The notes below the pieces were generated by a model, which saw only the letters and a program-made list of their open reading frames with translations, was not told the DNA's origin and did no database searches. Both the position numbers and the translations under genes were made by a program. 64,000 nt of DNA from Limisoma sp963601185 (GTDB taxonomy: Bacteria; Bacteroidota; Bacteroidia; Bacteroidales; Muribaculaceae): contig CAVCEE010000015.1 in assembly GCA_963601185.1 (NCBI GenBank), forward strand, positions 1 to 64,000, in the 5' to 3' direction. Positions 1 to 9,600 of this stretch are shown piece by piece. Every line of letters starts with the position of its first letter. The first letter of the stretch is position 1.

Positions 1-165
1 GCTTCCGCCCTCTTCCTTCGTCTTGTCTTTTTATCGCATCATTTCAATGTTCTCTGCTTGTTTCCCTCTTTCAGTGGGAAAGCGGTTACAAAGGTACAGC
101 CATTTTGCATTCCCACCAAATATTTTCGCAACTTTTTTCTCGTTTTTTAGAACGATTTTTGTAAA
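1..165 (-). promoter_or_regulatory. Probable rRNA operon promoter and leader (operon lies left of window)
   Basis: On the minus strand a -33 TTTG (117-120) and a -7 TACCTTTG (89-96) are separated by exactly 20 bp, an ideal Bacteroidetes sigma-70 promoter. Upstream of it (121-165) is an A/T-rich stretch like an UP element. The transcript would run leftwards through a leader containing GAACATTGAAA and AGACAAGACGAAG, which resembles the start of Bacteroidales 16S precursor leaders. No rRNA gene lies inside the window, so the operon itself is inferred. No ORF on either strand in 1-165 looks coding. Confidence 0.55.
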
Positions 166-242
166 TGATTGATTTAGTGAGATGTGCAAATGAAGATTTT
201 TTTCCTTATCTGAGGCTGGGGTTGACTCCGATGGCGTTGGCA

Positions 243-329
243 GCGCCGCCTACGGGGCGCAAGTCGGTGATGTTCCCTTTCCCCAGGCTGAAGCCTGGGG
301 CTATCAACACGGCGCCGCCTATGGGGCGC
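243..329. repeat. Double-hairpin dispersed repeat, locus 1
   Basis: Holds an 18-bp hairpin (243-260), a 20-bp hairpin with 8-bp stem and TGAA loop (281-300), an 11-nt spacer (301-311) and a second 18-bp hairpin (312-329). The arrangement 20-bp hairpin, 11-nt spacer, GC-rich hairpin recurs at 38500-38547 (opposite strand) and 61040-61087 with changed but still paired stems. It lies beyond the 3' end and terminator of the neighbouring gene. No coding function is likely. Confidence 0.75.
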
Positions 330-410
330 TCTTCTCTCACCTCTTTCGCCTCTTTTGAGGCAGCATCTTCTGGTGGTGATGGCTGCGGGTGGGGCGGGGC
401 GTATGGGCAT

Positions 411-443
411 AAAAAAAAGCGTCCGGGGTGCGGACGCTTTTTT
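411..443 (-). terminator. Intrinsic terminator of the secreted sorting-domain protein gene
   Basis: AGCGTCCG and CGGACGCT form a stem closed by a short loop, flanked by runs of T on both sides, so it can act in both directions. It starts just past the stop codon at 462. Confidence 0.85.
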
Positions 444-461
444 CTATTTTCAGGGGATTGG

Positions 462-2195
462 TTACTTAGCCAATTTCACAACTACGTTGTTGTTGAATTT
501 CAATACGTATACGCCTTTTGCGAGGTCGGCTGCGGCTACAGTTGCCTTGCCTTCGAATGTTGCTTCCGCTACTTTCTGACCAGCCAAGTTGTAGACTGCC
601 ACTGCTGTTGCGTTAGCGCTCTCAACTTCGAAGTTGCCGTTTACAACCTTTGCAGATGTGTTGGCTGCTTCTACAGAGTCTACAGAGCTGCCGTCGTCCT
701 GGATGAGATAAACAACTTTGCCTGCACCTGGAGTGCTGATATTTACCATTGCCCAGTTTTTGTGAACGCCTTCAGCCAAAGGAGCTACAGTGAAGTCTAC
801 TGGAATCAAGCCTGTGCTTATATCACCTTCACCAACTTCATACGACCACCAGTCGCCTTCACCGTCACCGGAAACAGTGATATAGTCACTTGTAAACAGA
901 GAATTAACCTCCAAAGTCTTGGTTTCACCTTCTGTAGAGAAGCTCAATACGTCGTCATCAACTGCTACGTATGGGTAGTCCATTGTTGTTGAAATATCTA
1001 TGAGCGAGACGTGAGCATCTCCCCCATCTTTGCCGGTAAACGTGAAGACACCACAATCGTAGATACCAAGAGTTCTACCATTCTTACCATCGTAAGTCAC
1101 ACCGAAATAGCTTGAAGTTGCATCATCTTCATCCAATTCGCCCGGGCTGAAGAGACCACTCAAGAGGAATGAGTCTTTCGCAGAATCAAAGCCAGTGATT
1201 TCAATAAGGATTGGAGTGTTGGCACTGATTTCAGCGAGCACCTGCGACTCCAGTTCGCCGTCTGTTTCATAGAACGGGATAGTGGCAGTACTATAGTATT
1301 CCTCATCAGTCGGAACTTCTGAGCCATCAATATAGCCTTCATACATAAGCGCAGAAAGAGCACCATTCTCGTTAATCTTCCAGATTTTTGCAATCAGTTT
1401 GTCAGATGTATATTTTGTGAAATATCCACGTACATTAACCGATTCAATTACATAAGGAGCACTTGATGCAGGATAAGACTGGTACATAGAAGTCAATACC
1501 GGGTTCTTTCCTTGGAATATATTTATCTTATTATAAAGATTGTTCGTATATTCCGAAGCACCCCAGTAGTATGCATAAGAATAACTAGCACCATCTTCAT
1601 TAGAGATAGTACTGTAATCATCAGGGAAAATCGCAAAAGAATAGCCGTTCCTATAAGGATAGCCGCCATACAATGCATAGCCAGGGTACTGATATGAACT
1701 TGAACCTGCAGTCAAAACAGGATTGCTAAGCATATAGAAGCATGGAGGAGTCCAAACGAGGTCCTTGTCGGTAGAGGTCTCTGTAATCTCATTTTGGCCC
1801 GACTCATCCAGGTCAACAGGGTAAGTCCAGGTGAATGAAGTTGCGCCTGTTGAACAGTTTGTCCATGTCAACGGCACATTACACGGAGCGAATAAGAACG
1901 GACTCTTCATCGTAACGCGATCACCGTCAGAGGACACACCCCAACCCCAGAAAAATGTTCCGTCAGGGAGTACATATCCAGCCTCTGCATCAGCCTTAGG
2001 CTTAACTACATTGGCAGTGTTTGCCTTCAGATTTGCTTTCTTTACATCACCTACCTTTGCTTTGCACAACTGTTCGCTTGCTGACTCAACTTTAAACGAA
2101 CCTGCAGGAAGTTCAATTTGGCGGTTAGCACCTACAACGCCAGCGATTGCAGCAGCAGGGACCAAAGCCAATGAAAAGAGTAATGATTTCTTCAT
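462..2195 (-). CDS. Secreted protein with T9SS-type C-terminal sorting-like domain
   Basis: 577 residues. It starts with a signal peptide (MKKSLLFSLALVPAAAIAG). The middle is rich in Tyr, Ser, Asp and Gly, with a repeated-beta look and no enzyme motif that I recognise. The last ~70 residues (VYNLAGQKV ... KGVYVLKFNNN) match the pattern of the type IX secretion C-terminal sorting domain: a short beta sandwich with the NLAGQ and GVYVL signatures. A similar end is found on the protein at 50885-52642. Inference: exported and either cell-surface attached or released. It has its own -7 box (2325-2332) and its own terminator, so it is a single-gene unit separate from the SusC operon. Function unknown. 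Confidence 0.85.
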   Translation of the reverse strand: MKKSLLFSLALVPAAAIAGVVGANRQIELPAGSFKVESASEQLCKAKVGDVKKANLKANTANVVKPKADAEAGYVLPDGTFFWGWGVSSDGDRVTMKSPFLFAPCNVPLTWTNCSTGATSFTWTYPVDLDESGQNEITETSTDKDLVWTPPCFYMLSNPVLTAGSSSYQYPGYALYGGYPYRNGYSFAIFPDDYSTISNEDGASYSYAYYWGASEYTNNLYNKINIFQGKNPVLTSMYQSYPASSAPYVIESVNVRGYFTKYTSDKLIAKIWKINENGALSALMYEGYIDGSEVPTDEEYYSTATIPFYETDGELESQVLAEISANTPILIEITGFDSAKDSFLLSGLFSPGELDEDDATSSYFGVTYDGKNGRTLGIYDCGVFTFTGKDGGDAHVSLIDISTTMDYPYVAVDDDVLSFSTEGETKTLEVNSLFTSDYITVSGDGEGDWWSYEVGEGDISTGLIPVDFTVAPLAEGVHKNWAMVNISTPGAGKVVYLIQDDGSSVDSVEAANTSAKVVNGNFEVESANATAVAVYNLAGQKVAEATFEGKATVAAADLAKGVYVLKFNNNVVVKLAK

Positions 2196-2324
2196 AATGA
2201 AAAAATATTAGTTGTTTTTATAAGAATGAATAATATTTAATTCAACAATTAAGCCTCACACAATAAAATCATAGTGTTGCGACTAATAGATACGAGATTT
2301 ATAAAAACCGCATTATATCGGTGA

Positions 2325-2332
2325 CAAAAGTA
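2325..2332 (-). promoter_or_regulatory. -7 box for the secreted protein at 462-2195
   Basis: Minus strand TACTTTTG fits TAnnTTTG; it would give a leader of about 120 nt. No convincing -33 box was seen. The rest of 2196-2520 holds only this box and a terminator. Confidence 0.45.
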
Positions 2333-2458
2333 TCACTTTTCAACCGCATTTCATAATATAGTAACAAAAATTTCGCCCAAAAACCTATTTTTTAACAATT
2401 CGCTGCATTTTAACATTCACATAACACCGGTCTCCGCACCAAAGAAACACCGCCGACA

Positions 2459-2496
2459 CAAAAGGCAGGCTACCCATCTGCGGGCAGCCTGCCTAA
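2459..2496 (-). terminator. Terminator of the SusC/SusD operon
   Basis: AGGCAGGCT and AGCCTGCCT form a 9-bp stem just past the DUF4302 gene, followed on the minus strand by TTTTGTGT. The T run is short, so termination may be incomplete. Confidence 0.65.
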
Positions 2497-2520
2497 AGAT
2501 TTTATTGTGTATTTAAGCCT

Positions 2521-3840
2521 TTACAGAGTCAATACAGCCTTGTCGGCCTGATTTGAGGCGTTGACCATTGTCACCGTGAGCGGGGCAAATGGAGTTGCCG
2601 TCGACAATGTGAAGCCGTCCGACTCCAAGTAGTCGATTAACTGCTGGAGTGCAGCCACATTCTTCAAGAATACAGCACCGTTCTTGTCGCCAGTGCCGGT
2701 GAACTTCAGCGTTACGGTGTTGTCATTGAAGATACCTGCCTCGAAATAGAGTTTACCGGTATACTTGGATGACTTGATATTGAGGTAGTTCTTGCCCTCA
2801 GTACTGTCGTAGCCGAAGCCAAGACCACTCAACTTGATGTTCTTGTTGTATTGCACAAGTCCGGCAGCCACTGCATCGTAGAGCGTTGAGAACTGGCCTT
2901 CCAATGTTGATGGAGAAATTGTCCATGTCAACTGCGCGAACAAGTTTGCCAATGTAGGCAAAGAGAGCACTGCATCGAGCGTACCGTCGAGAGCCACCAT
3001 CTTGTCCTTGGCATCCGACAAGCCGAATGTCTGGACGCTGAACTTGTCGTTCTCGCCCTTGAACGGAGACGACAGGCGCACTGTATTGTCGAGGTTGACG
3101 ATTACGCCGCGCGAATAGGTGCGTGAAGACATATCTGCCTCAGTTGCATCCGACGGGACAAAGTTCATCACACCAGAACCCATACCGCTAACGTTGAACG
3201 ACTCGCCGCCAGCAGTAAGCGTGTAGGTAGGAAACTTGGAGTTGAACAATGCCGCAGTGTTAGCCTTGATGGCAGTGAAATAGTCTTCCCAAGAAGATAC
3301 AGTCTTCGTTTCGCCGTTAACGGTGTAGGTAGCACCCTTAGGGAACTTGACGAGGCGCATATTGATGCCGGTCTTCTTACCCATAACGTAGACAGTGTCC
3401 TTGTTTGCGCTTACGCCCTTCACCTGGAACTCATAGTCGCCGCCGTGGCCAACACCATCTGAACCCGGCTGAGAGAACTCGTGGAAGATAGTGTTGTAGG
3501 TGTCGAAAGTGAGCACTACCGACATATCCTGCACGAAGTCGTAGGTCGAAGTTTCTTCCTTGTAGGCATTATCAGTCGAAACAGAGTTGTTTCCGGCTAC
3601 GGTAACGCTTCCGTTTTTTTCAAAATGCATAATAAACGGATAGCCCTGTTCCTCTTCCGAAGCGAAATACTGGAATACCCATCCGTTTTCGGCGCTGGAG
3701 AGCACCTCGCGATAGTTTGACTGCAGTTCATCCAAGCGCTGTGCCGCCGACTTGTCGAAGAGGTCGTCCTCAGTCTTGAAACATGAGTTAAGTCCAAACA
3801 GGCAAGAAACGCTCAATAATATAGCAATTGTTTTTTTCAT
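2521..3840 (-). CDS. DUF4302 family lipoprotein
   Basis: About 439 residues from the ATG at 3840; an in-frame ATG at 3852 adds four residues but MKKTIAILLS looks like the natural signal start. The lipobox LFGLNSC predicts a lipoprotein. Features typical of DUF4302 are visible: the N-terminal RLDELQSNYREVLSSAENGW segment, then a beta-rich body starting QYFASEEEQGYPFIMHF. It is the last gene of the SusC, SusD, metallopeptidase, DUF4302 operon, 21 bp after the metallopeptidase. DUF4302 proteins are known companions of SusD/Mx1 operons but have no assigned activity. Inference: surface lipoprotein that helps capture or process the operon's substrate. Confidence 0.85.
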   Translation of the reverse strand: MKKTIAILLSVSCLFGLNSCFKTEDDLFDKSAAQRLDELQSNYREVLSSAENGWVFQYFASEEEQGYPFIMHFEKNGSVTVAGNNSVSTDNAYKEETSTYDFVQDMSVVLTFDTYNTIFHEFSQPGSDGVGHGGDYEFQVKGVSANKDTVYVMGKKTGINMRLVKFPKGATYTVNGETKTVSSWEDYFTAIKANTAALFNSKFPTYTLTAGGESFNVSGMGSGVMNFVPSDATEADMSSRTYSRGVIVNLDNTVRLSSPFKGENDKFSVQTFGLSDAKDKMVALDGTLDAVLSLPTLANLFAQLTWTISPSTLEGQFSTLYDAVAAGLVQYNKNIKLSGLGFGYDSTEGKNYLNIKSSKYTGKLYFEAGIFNDNTVTLKFTGTGDKNGAVFLKNVAALQQLIDYLESDGFTLSTATPFAPLTVTMVNASNQADKAVLTL

Positions 3841-3873
3841 AATTCTTTGCATTGTTTAAATGGGTTACACCTG

Positions 3874-4839
3874 TTATTTTGTGTTAGGCACAGGGATGTC
3901 GTAAACTTGTTTTCTGAGTTCCTCGACGAGGCTGAGGCTGTAGTTAGCCTGACGCTTCAGCACCTCTTCGCGGAGAGCGTCGAGGTCAGTACCCCAAGAG
4001 TCGCGGAGCCAGTTGCGTGCAATCTCGACCTTGCGGTTAAGGATAGCCACGCCATCCACGCCGTCGTCAACCCCCTCATAGTCCTGAGCGGCAAGTTTGA
4101 GGAGCGCATTCCATTCTGCATCGGTCATAGTGATGTAGTTAGAGATGGTCTCAGCGAAGTCCTCACGAGCCTGGCTGCTTGCGTAAGGAGTGGTGAAGCC
4201 GAGCGAAGCGACCTCAGCAGTAGTACGTTCCTGCCATCCGAGAGCATCGTAGTGACCGTTTGACAACTGGTCGAACTCCTTAGGATAGGTCTTTGTCTGG
4301 TGAAGCACGTGAGCGAACTCGTGGTGCATCGTGTGGAAGTAGTACTGGTTAAGGTTGTCGATGTTGCTCAAGTTCATAGAGTTCAACTTGTACAACGAAA
4401 TCTTGATACCAGCCTCTGCCAAACCGATAGTCTCAGTACCGTTGGCAGCGTTGATTGCCGACGAACCAATGAAATGGATGATGCGTGGACCGTACTTTTT
4501 CAAGAAGTCCTTATCAGGCACTACATTGTAGTAGACATCAAACCAATAATATTTGCAGAGCACTGCCAAATCAACGGAGTTGGCGTATTTTGCAGGCACG
4601 AGGTTGTAGGACTTGTCGGTCATCACGTCCTTCATGCGATAGGTAACCGCACAGTTGAAAGGCACGCGGAGGCTATCGTCGAGGAACTTATCGAGTTGAT
4701 AAGTAGGCGACGACGGATCGAGTTCCTCAGTATCTTCAAAGATGCTCGTAGGGTCGAGGTCATCATCGGAGCAAGAGGCAAACGAAGCGCTTATGCCGAG
4801 AGCCACAGCCGCCAATATGATATATTTTTTGAAATTCAT
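3874..4839 (-). CDS. Putative zinc metallopeptidase lipoprotein (Peptidase_Mx1 type)
   Basis: 321 residues with a lipoprotein signal (SFASC, Cys23). HEFAH at residues 173-177 is the HExxH zinc motif, and the downstream EDFAETISNYI (about 227-237) supplies the probable third ligand. This layout fits the 'putative zinc-binding metallopeptidase' family seen in Bacteroidetes SusCD loci. Family knowledge gives only predicted protease activity. It sits 29 bp after SusD and is followed by a DUF4302 gene. Inference: cleaves a protein or glycoprotein at the surface before import through SusC/D. Confidence 0.87.
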   Translation of the reverse strand: MNFKKYIILAAVALGISASFASCSDDDLDPTSIFEDTEELDPSSPTYQLDKFLDDSLRVPFNCAVTYRMKDVMTDKSYNLVPAKYANSVDLAVLCKYYWFDVYYNVVPDKDFLKKYGPRIIHFIGSSAINAANGTETIGLAEAGIKISLYKLNSMNLSNIDNLNQYYFHTMHHEFAHVLHQTKTYPKEFDQLSNGHYDALGWQERTTAEVASLGFTTPYASSQAREDFAETISNYITMTDAEWNALLKLAAQDYEGVDDGVDGVAILNRKVEIARNWLRDSWGTDLDALREEVLKRQANYSLSLVEELRKQVYDIPVPNTK

Positions 4840-4868
4840 AATTATCTGTTAATTTGAATTGTTGTTGT

Positions 4869-6578
4869 TTACTTTATGCTTGTCAAACTAAAGTTTGCCT
4901 TGATCATTTCTGATGCCGACGGCTGAGTCACTGAGCGTGGCGTTGGCTCGAGACCTGCCTCGATTGCCTCGGTAGGCACCTGGAACGCGCGACGAGGGTC
5001 GTTGAGCGTAAGGGTCTCGGTGCGTGTGCGGCCAATCTGGTGAGTGATTTCGATGCCGTAGCGTTTGATGTCGAACCAGCGGTAGCCAGTCATCACATCG
5101 TTGATGCGGCGGAAGTGGAGCATACACCAGAGGTAAGGCAATTTATCAGATGTGAGTTTGTAACCCTCGTTGCCTGCAGCCGGAGCACACACTTGCTCGA
5201 TATTGAGGTCTTGGAGGATGTACTGACGCGGATCGCGAGCATTTGTAGTAGCCGCTTCCTTGTTGTACCAATCCGTTACGATTTGGGAAGTAAGAGGTGT
5301 CAACGGGTAGGAAGCGTTCGTGTCGTGCGACATCAACCAAATATTCATATCGCTGACAGCACCGTCGAGATTGCCCATAAAGATGCGCGCCTCTGCACGA
5401 GTGAGCAATGTTTCTTCACCAGTAAACTCAGCACGCATGCGGTGCGGATAACCGATGCCGGCAACCTTGTCGGTGTACTCAAACATCCTATACATCCAAC
5501 TTGGCCACAAACCATAGTCCTGCTTGCTGTTCACATAAAGGTGAGAAGAGAAAGTCGGCATAAAGTTGGTCTCCCAGCACGGCCCCCAGCCATAAAGTGT
5601 ACTAGTCGATGCAGAGCCGTTGTTGGCATAACGTGTACCTCCAGAGTAGAAGCAGCAGTTATAGAACACTACAGACTGTGTAGGGATAATCAAGAAGTTA
5701 GCCTGTGACGATGACGAGAAATATTGCACTGCATCGGCATCAAGACTCGTGAATGAAGCCTCCCAATAGTCGGAACGCATCATCGACGATGGGTCTGAGC
5801 CGAGGGCTGCAGTAGCATACTGCTCAGCCTTCTTGTAGTCACGTTTGAAGAGATAGAAGCGAGCTGCAAATGCGTTAGCAGCAGTGGTGTTGAAGTGGTA
5901 GCGGAGTTGAGAATAGTACTGGTCGTTGACGTACTCAAGACCCTCAAGAAGGTCAGCCTCAATCTTCTCATACACCTGAGCCACAGTGCCGCGGTCGTAT
6001 TTCACCTGTACGGTTGTTTCAGGTTCTGTACAGTAAGGGATACCCTGGTCGGCTTCGCTGGTCAAGCCATACTGCTTGCAGAAGAGGTTGACGAGGATAA
6101 AGTGGTTGTAGGCACGCGAAAGGAGCGCCTCACCGTAGGCTGCGTTCATGCGCTCAGCATCTTCACCCGAAGTGAATTTGCCGTCAGCCTTGAACTCCTC
6201 GATTTTCTGGAGCACGTGGTTATCGACAGCGATAGCGTGGTAAGCACCTGTCCAAACGGCTGTAGGAGAGTCCTGTTGCGACGACATGTTTGCATCTTCC
6301 CATGCAAAGAACTGGTCGCAGATTGCATCCGCCACCTGAGTGGTGTTGTAAGAAACGCCGGCACTGTTTGGAGCGTGGTTGTCGACAACGTTGTCGGAAC
6401 TGAGTTCGCACATCGTTGCATAATCATAGCTCGAATAAGCATCGACAAGCATCAACTGCAATTGCTTTGGAGTACTCGGGTCGATACGGTTGTCGGGCAG
6501 GTGATTAAGAAAATCATCGCACGAGGAAAGTGAAATCAACCCAAGAGCACCGATATATAATACTTTTTGAAATTTCAT
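4869..6578 (-). CDS. SusD/RagB family outer-membrane lipoprotein
   Basis: About 569 residues from the ATG at 6578; the longer frame would need a TTG start at 6593. The signal ends in a lipobox (LISLSSC). The body shows SusD hallmarks: the N-terminal segment DDFLNHLPDNRIDPSTPKQL, helical TPR-like stretches with ALLSRAYNHFILVNLFCKQYG, and a C-terminal RRINDVMTGYRWFDIKRYG. SusD proteins cap the SusC channel and bind the nutrient. It lies 33 bp after SusC. No glycoside hydrolase is encoded nearby, so the ligand is unlikely to be a classical polysaccharide. Confidence 0.95.
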   Translation of the reverse strand: MKFQKVLYIGALGLISLSSCDDFLNHLPDNRIDPSTPKQLQLMLVDAYSSYDYATMCELSSDNVVDNHAPNSAGVSYNTTQVADAICDQFFAWEDANMSSQQDSPTAVWTGAYHAIAVDNHVLQKIEEFKADGKFTSGEDAERMNAAYGEALLSRAYNHFILVNLFCKQYGLTSEADQGIPYCTEPETTVQVKYDRGTVAQVYEKIEADLLEGLEYVNDQYYSQLRYHFNTTAANAFAARFYLFKRDYKKAEQYATAALGSDPSSMMRSDYWEASFTSLDADAVQYFSSSSQANFLIIPTQSVVFYNCCFYSGGTRYANNGSASTSTLYGWGPCWETNFMPTFSSHLYVNSKQDYGLWPSWMYRMFEYTDKVAGIGYPHRMRAEFTGEETLLTRAEARIFMGNLDGAVSDMNIWLMSHDTNASYPLTPLTSQIVTDWYNKEAATTNARDPRQYILQDLNIEQVCAPAAGNEGYKLTSDKLPYLWCMLHFRRINDVMTGYRWFDIKRYGIEITHQIGRTRTETLTLNDPRRAFQVPTEAIEAGLEPTPRSVTQPSASEMIKANFSLTSIK

Positions 6579-6611
6579 AATTTCTTGTGTCAATTAAAAT
6601 GTTTTACAATC

Positions 6612-9600
6612 CTACAAGCTGAAACGAAGAGTGAATGTGAACTGCTTAGGGTTAGGCGTTGCCACACCACCGGTGTTGAAGAATTCTGGGTCCTGACCGT
6701 TCAACTTCTTGTCGGCGTAGAGCAGACAGATGTTGGTTGCCTGGAACTTGAGCGACGCTGAAGTGAAGCGGATCTTCTCAAGGAACGACTTAGGAAGGTC
6801 GTAGGTCAAGGAGATTTCCTTCAAGCGGATAAATCCGCCGTCAGCCACACGCTCTGTAGAATAGTTGTAAGCGTTGTAGGCACGCGACAACTGAGAAATT
6901 TCAGCATTCTGACGGTAACTTGCGATAACCGGAATTGTCGTAACGTTCTCGTCGCCCGGAGTCACCCAACGGTTGCTGAACTCGCGAGGCATTGCCTGCT
7001 CATCGGTATAACTGTTGGAGAAGATAGGGTCAAGACGGAGTTTGTTGCCGAATGAGTAAGTCATAAAGACATTCAAACGGAAGTTCTTCCAACTTACGGT
7101 ATTGCCGAAACCACCAGTGATTGTCGGGTCGGTCGGACCTTCATATACAAGGTGGCTTGCATCGAAGCTCTGGAAGTTGATGTCGGTCACTGTCTTTTCG
7201 CCGTTTTCGTTGATTACCTGTGGCAAACCTTGCTCGTTCAAGCCTTCAAACTGATAAGAGAAGAGTGAACGTACCGGATAGCCCTTCAATGCGTAACCTG
7301 AACCGTTGACGAGGTAGATGTTGCTTGAACGTGACTCCAACTCAGTGATTTCGCTCTTTGTCTTAGAGAAAGTCAAGTCGGTTGTCCAGCCCCAGTCCTT
7401 GCTGTCGATGTTCTTTGTAGAAATCGTTAACTCGGCACCGTGTGACTTCATTGAAGCGACGTTGGCGTATTTCATTGACTCACCGCCGACACCTGGAGTG
7501 TAGCAGATACCGATCAAGTCGTAGTTGTTACGAGAGTAGATATCCACACTTGCATTGATGCGGTTGTTCAAGAAACCGAGGTCGAGACCGAAGTTGAACT
7601 CGTGCTTCTTTTCATAGGTAAGTTCCGAGTTACCGAGAGTGGTAAGTTCGAGTTGGAGTTCCTGGTCGCTTGCCGATGGACGCCATGCTGTACCCGATGT
7701 ATATATAGGTGTAGCGTTGGACACGCTCGATGGTCCGCTGTCGGCAGTAAGTGAGTAAGAAACACGTGCAGTAGCGTGGCTCAAGATCTTAGGATCGATG
7801 TGCTCCTTGAAGAAGTTTTCTTCGTGGGCGTTCCATGCGCCTGACACGTTCCATGTTGGCAGCCAGCGAGAGTTGCGCGACATACCCAACTTGTTTGTAC
7901 CCTCATAACGGATTGTTCCATTCAACACGTAGCGTGCTTTGTAAGAATAAGTTGCGTTGGCAAACGATGCAAAACTACGACGGTAGGACGGAGAGATTGA
8001 ATAGTAGGTGTGGCCTTCCTCAATCTGCTGCTTGAACAGTTTGTAGTCGAGCGAAGGAACGCCACCGTTGTCGTAGACAAATCCCCAGCCTTCCCAGCCG
8101 ATTTGCTTACGGTCGGTTGAACTAACCTCGAGACCAGCCATAATGTTGAAGATGTGGGTGTTGTTCCAAGTCTTGTTGTAAGTGGCTGTTCCGCGGAAGT
8201 CGTATTGCGACACTGTATAAGTTGTGTTGTAGTAGATACCACCCTTAGGCATCACTGATTCAGGAAGTGCATTGGCATCGTCCGGGTCAGTGTAAAGGTA
8301 AGAGTTGGCATCACGGATTGTAGCATCCTCAGGATCGATACCGGCACGGTAAGCGTTAGCCTGGTTCGAGTTGTCCTTTACATAGTGCTGCTGAACGCTG
8401 CTCTGGTAGCGGTAAGCGCCCAAAGCGTTAAGTTCGAGACCCTTAACCGGTTTCCAGTTCAACTCTGCCTGGAACTTCAAGTCGGTCACATCGATGTCGA
8501 TGTAGTTGTTGTTAAGTTCGTTGAAGATGTTGAAATCCGAGTAGTTACGGGTGTAGTAAGCATAAGGGTCCAAAGCACGCGATGCGTTGATTGCGTAACT
8601 ATATGGGTTGATATCGAAATCACGGTTGACAGAACCGTTGACTGCATCGGTAGAAGAACTCAATGTTCCAGGAGCTTTCTGCTTACGATAAGAGTCGGAT
8701 GTCAAGACGCTGAATTTCAATGTCGGAGAAATCTGGTAAGATGCGTTGGCATTGAAAGTGTAACGACGGACGTTGCTTGAATAAGTCCATCCTGGATCGT
8801 TCATCACTGACAACGAAGTATAGAAGTTACCTTTGTCTGTACCACCGGCGATGCTGAACGAGTGGTTTTGAAGCACTGCGTTGCTGAACAAGAGGTCAAA
8901 CCAGTCGGTGTTGCGGAATTCAGATTCGCGCAGGTAAGCGTTCTTGGCTGACTGAGTATTCTCGATACCAAACTTGCCGTCGGCATAAGAAGCAATCATC
9001 TGATACATCTTACCATAAACACCTGAGGTAGAAGCCTTGGCGAGGTTAGCAAACTCGAGCCATCCCTTAGATTCCATCTCACGGTAGATACCCATCTGCT
9101 CCTGAGAGTTGCTGATGTTAAACTCTGAGTAGTGAGGTTTCATACGAGTGGTCAACTCACCTGTATAACTTACGCGTGTGTGACCTGCTTTACCTTTCTT
9201 TGTCGTCACGACAATCACACCGGCCATAGCGCGCGCACCATATATAGAGGTAGCGGAACCGTCTTTAAGAATCTGGAAACTCTCGATATCGTCTGAGTTA
9301 AGACCTGCAATAGCAGAAGAAATCAATGTCACGGCGTCGCCCGACGAAAGGTCGTCGGCAGATACCTCGACTGCATCTTCCATCACCACGCCGTCAACGA
9401 CCCAGAGAGGCTTGCTGGCACCGTAGATTGATGTTGCACCACGCACACGAATCTTAGGCGCTGTACCGAAAGTACCAGACACGTTTTGCACCGACACACC
9501 GGCTGAACGACCTTCGAGTGAACGAGAGATGTCGCTCACACCGTCCAACTTAGCCTTGTCGGCTGAAATCTGTGTTGTTGCACCAGTAAAGATTCGCTTG

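Noticed and set aside
165..992. Plus-strand frame through the repeat and terminator
   Set aside because: It crosses the hairpin repeat locus and the end of the secreted-protein gene and is Cys/Phe-rich, without any domain.
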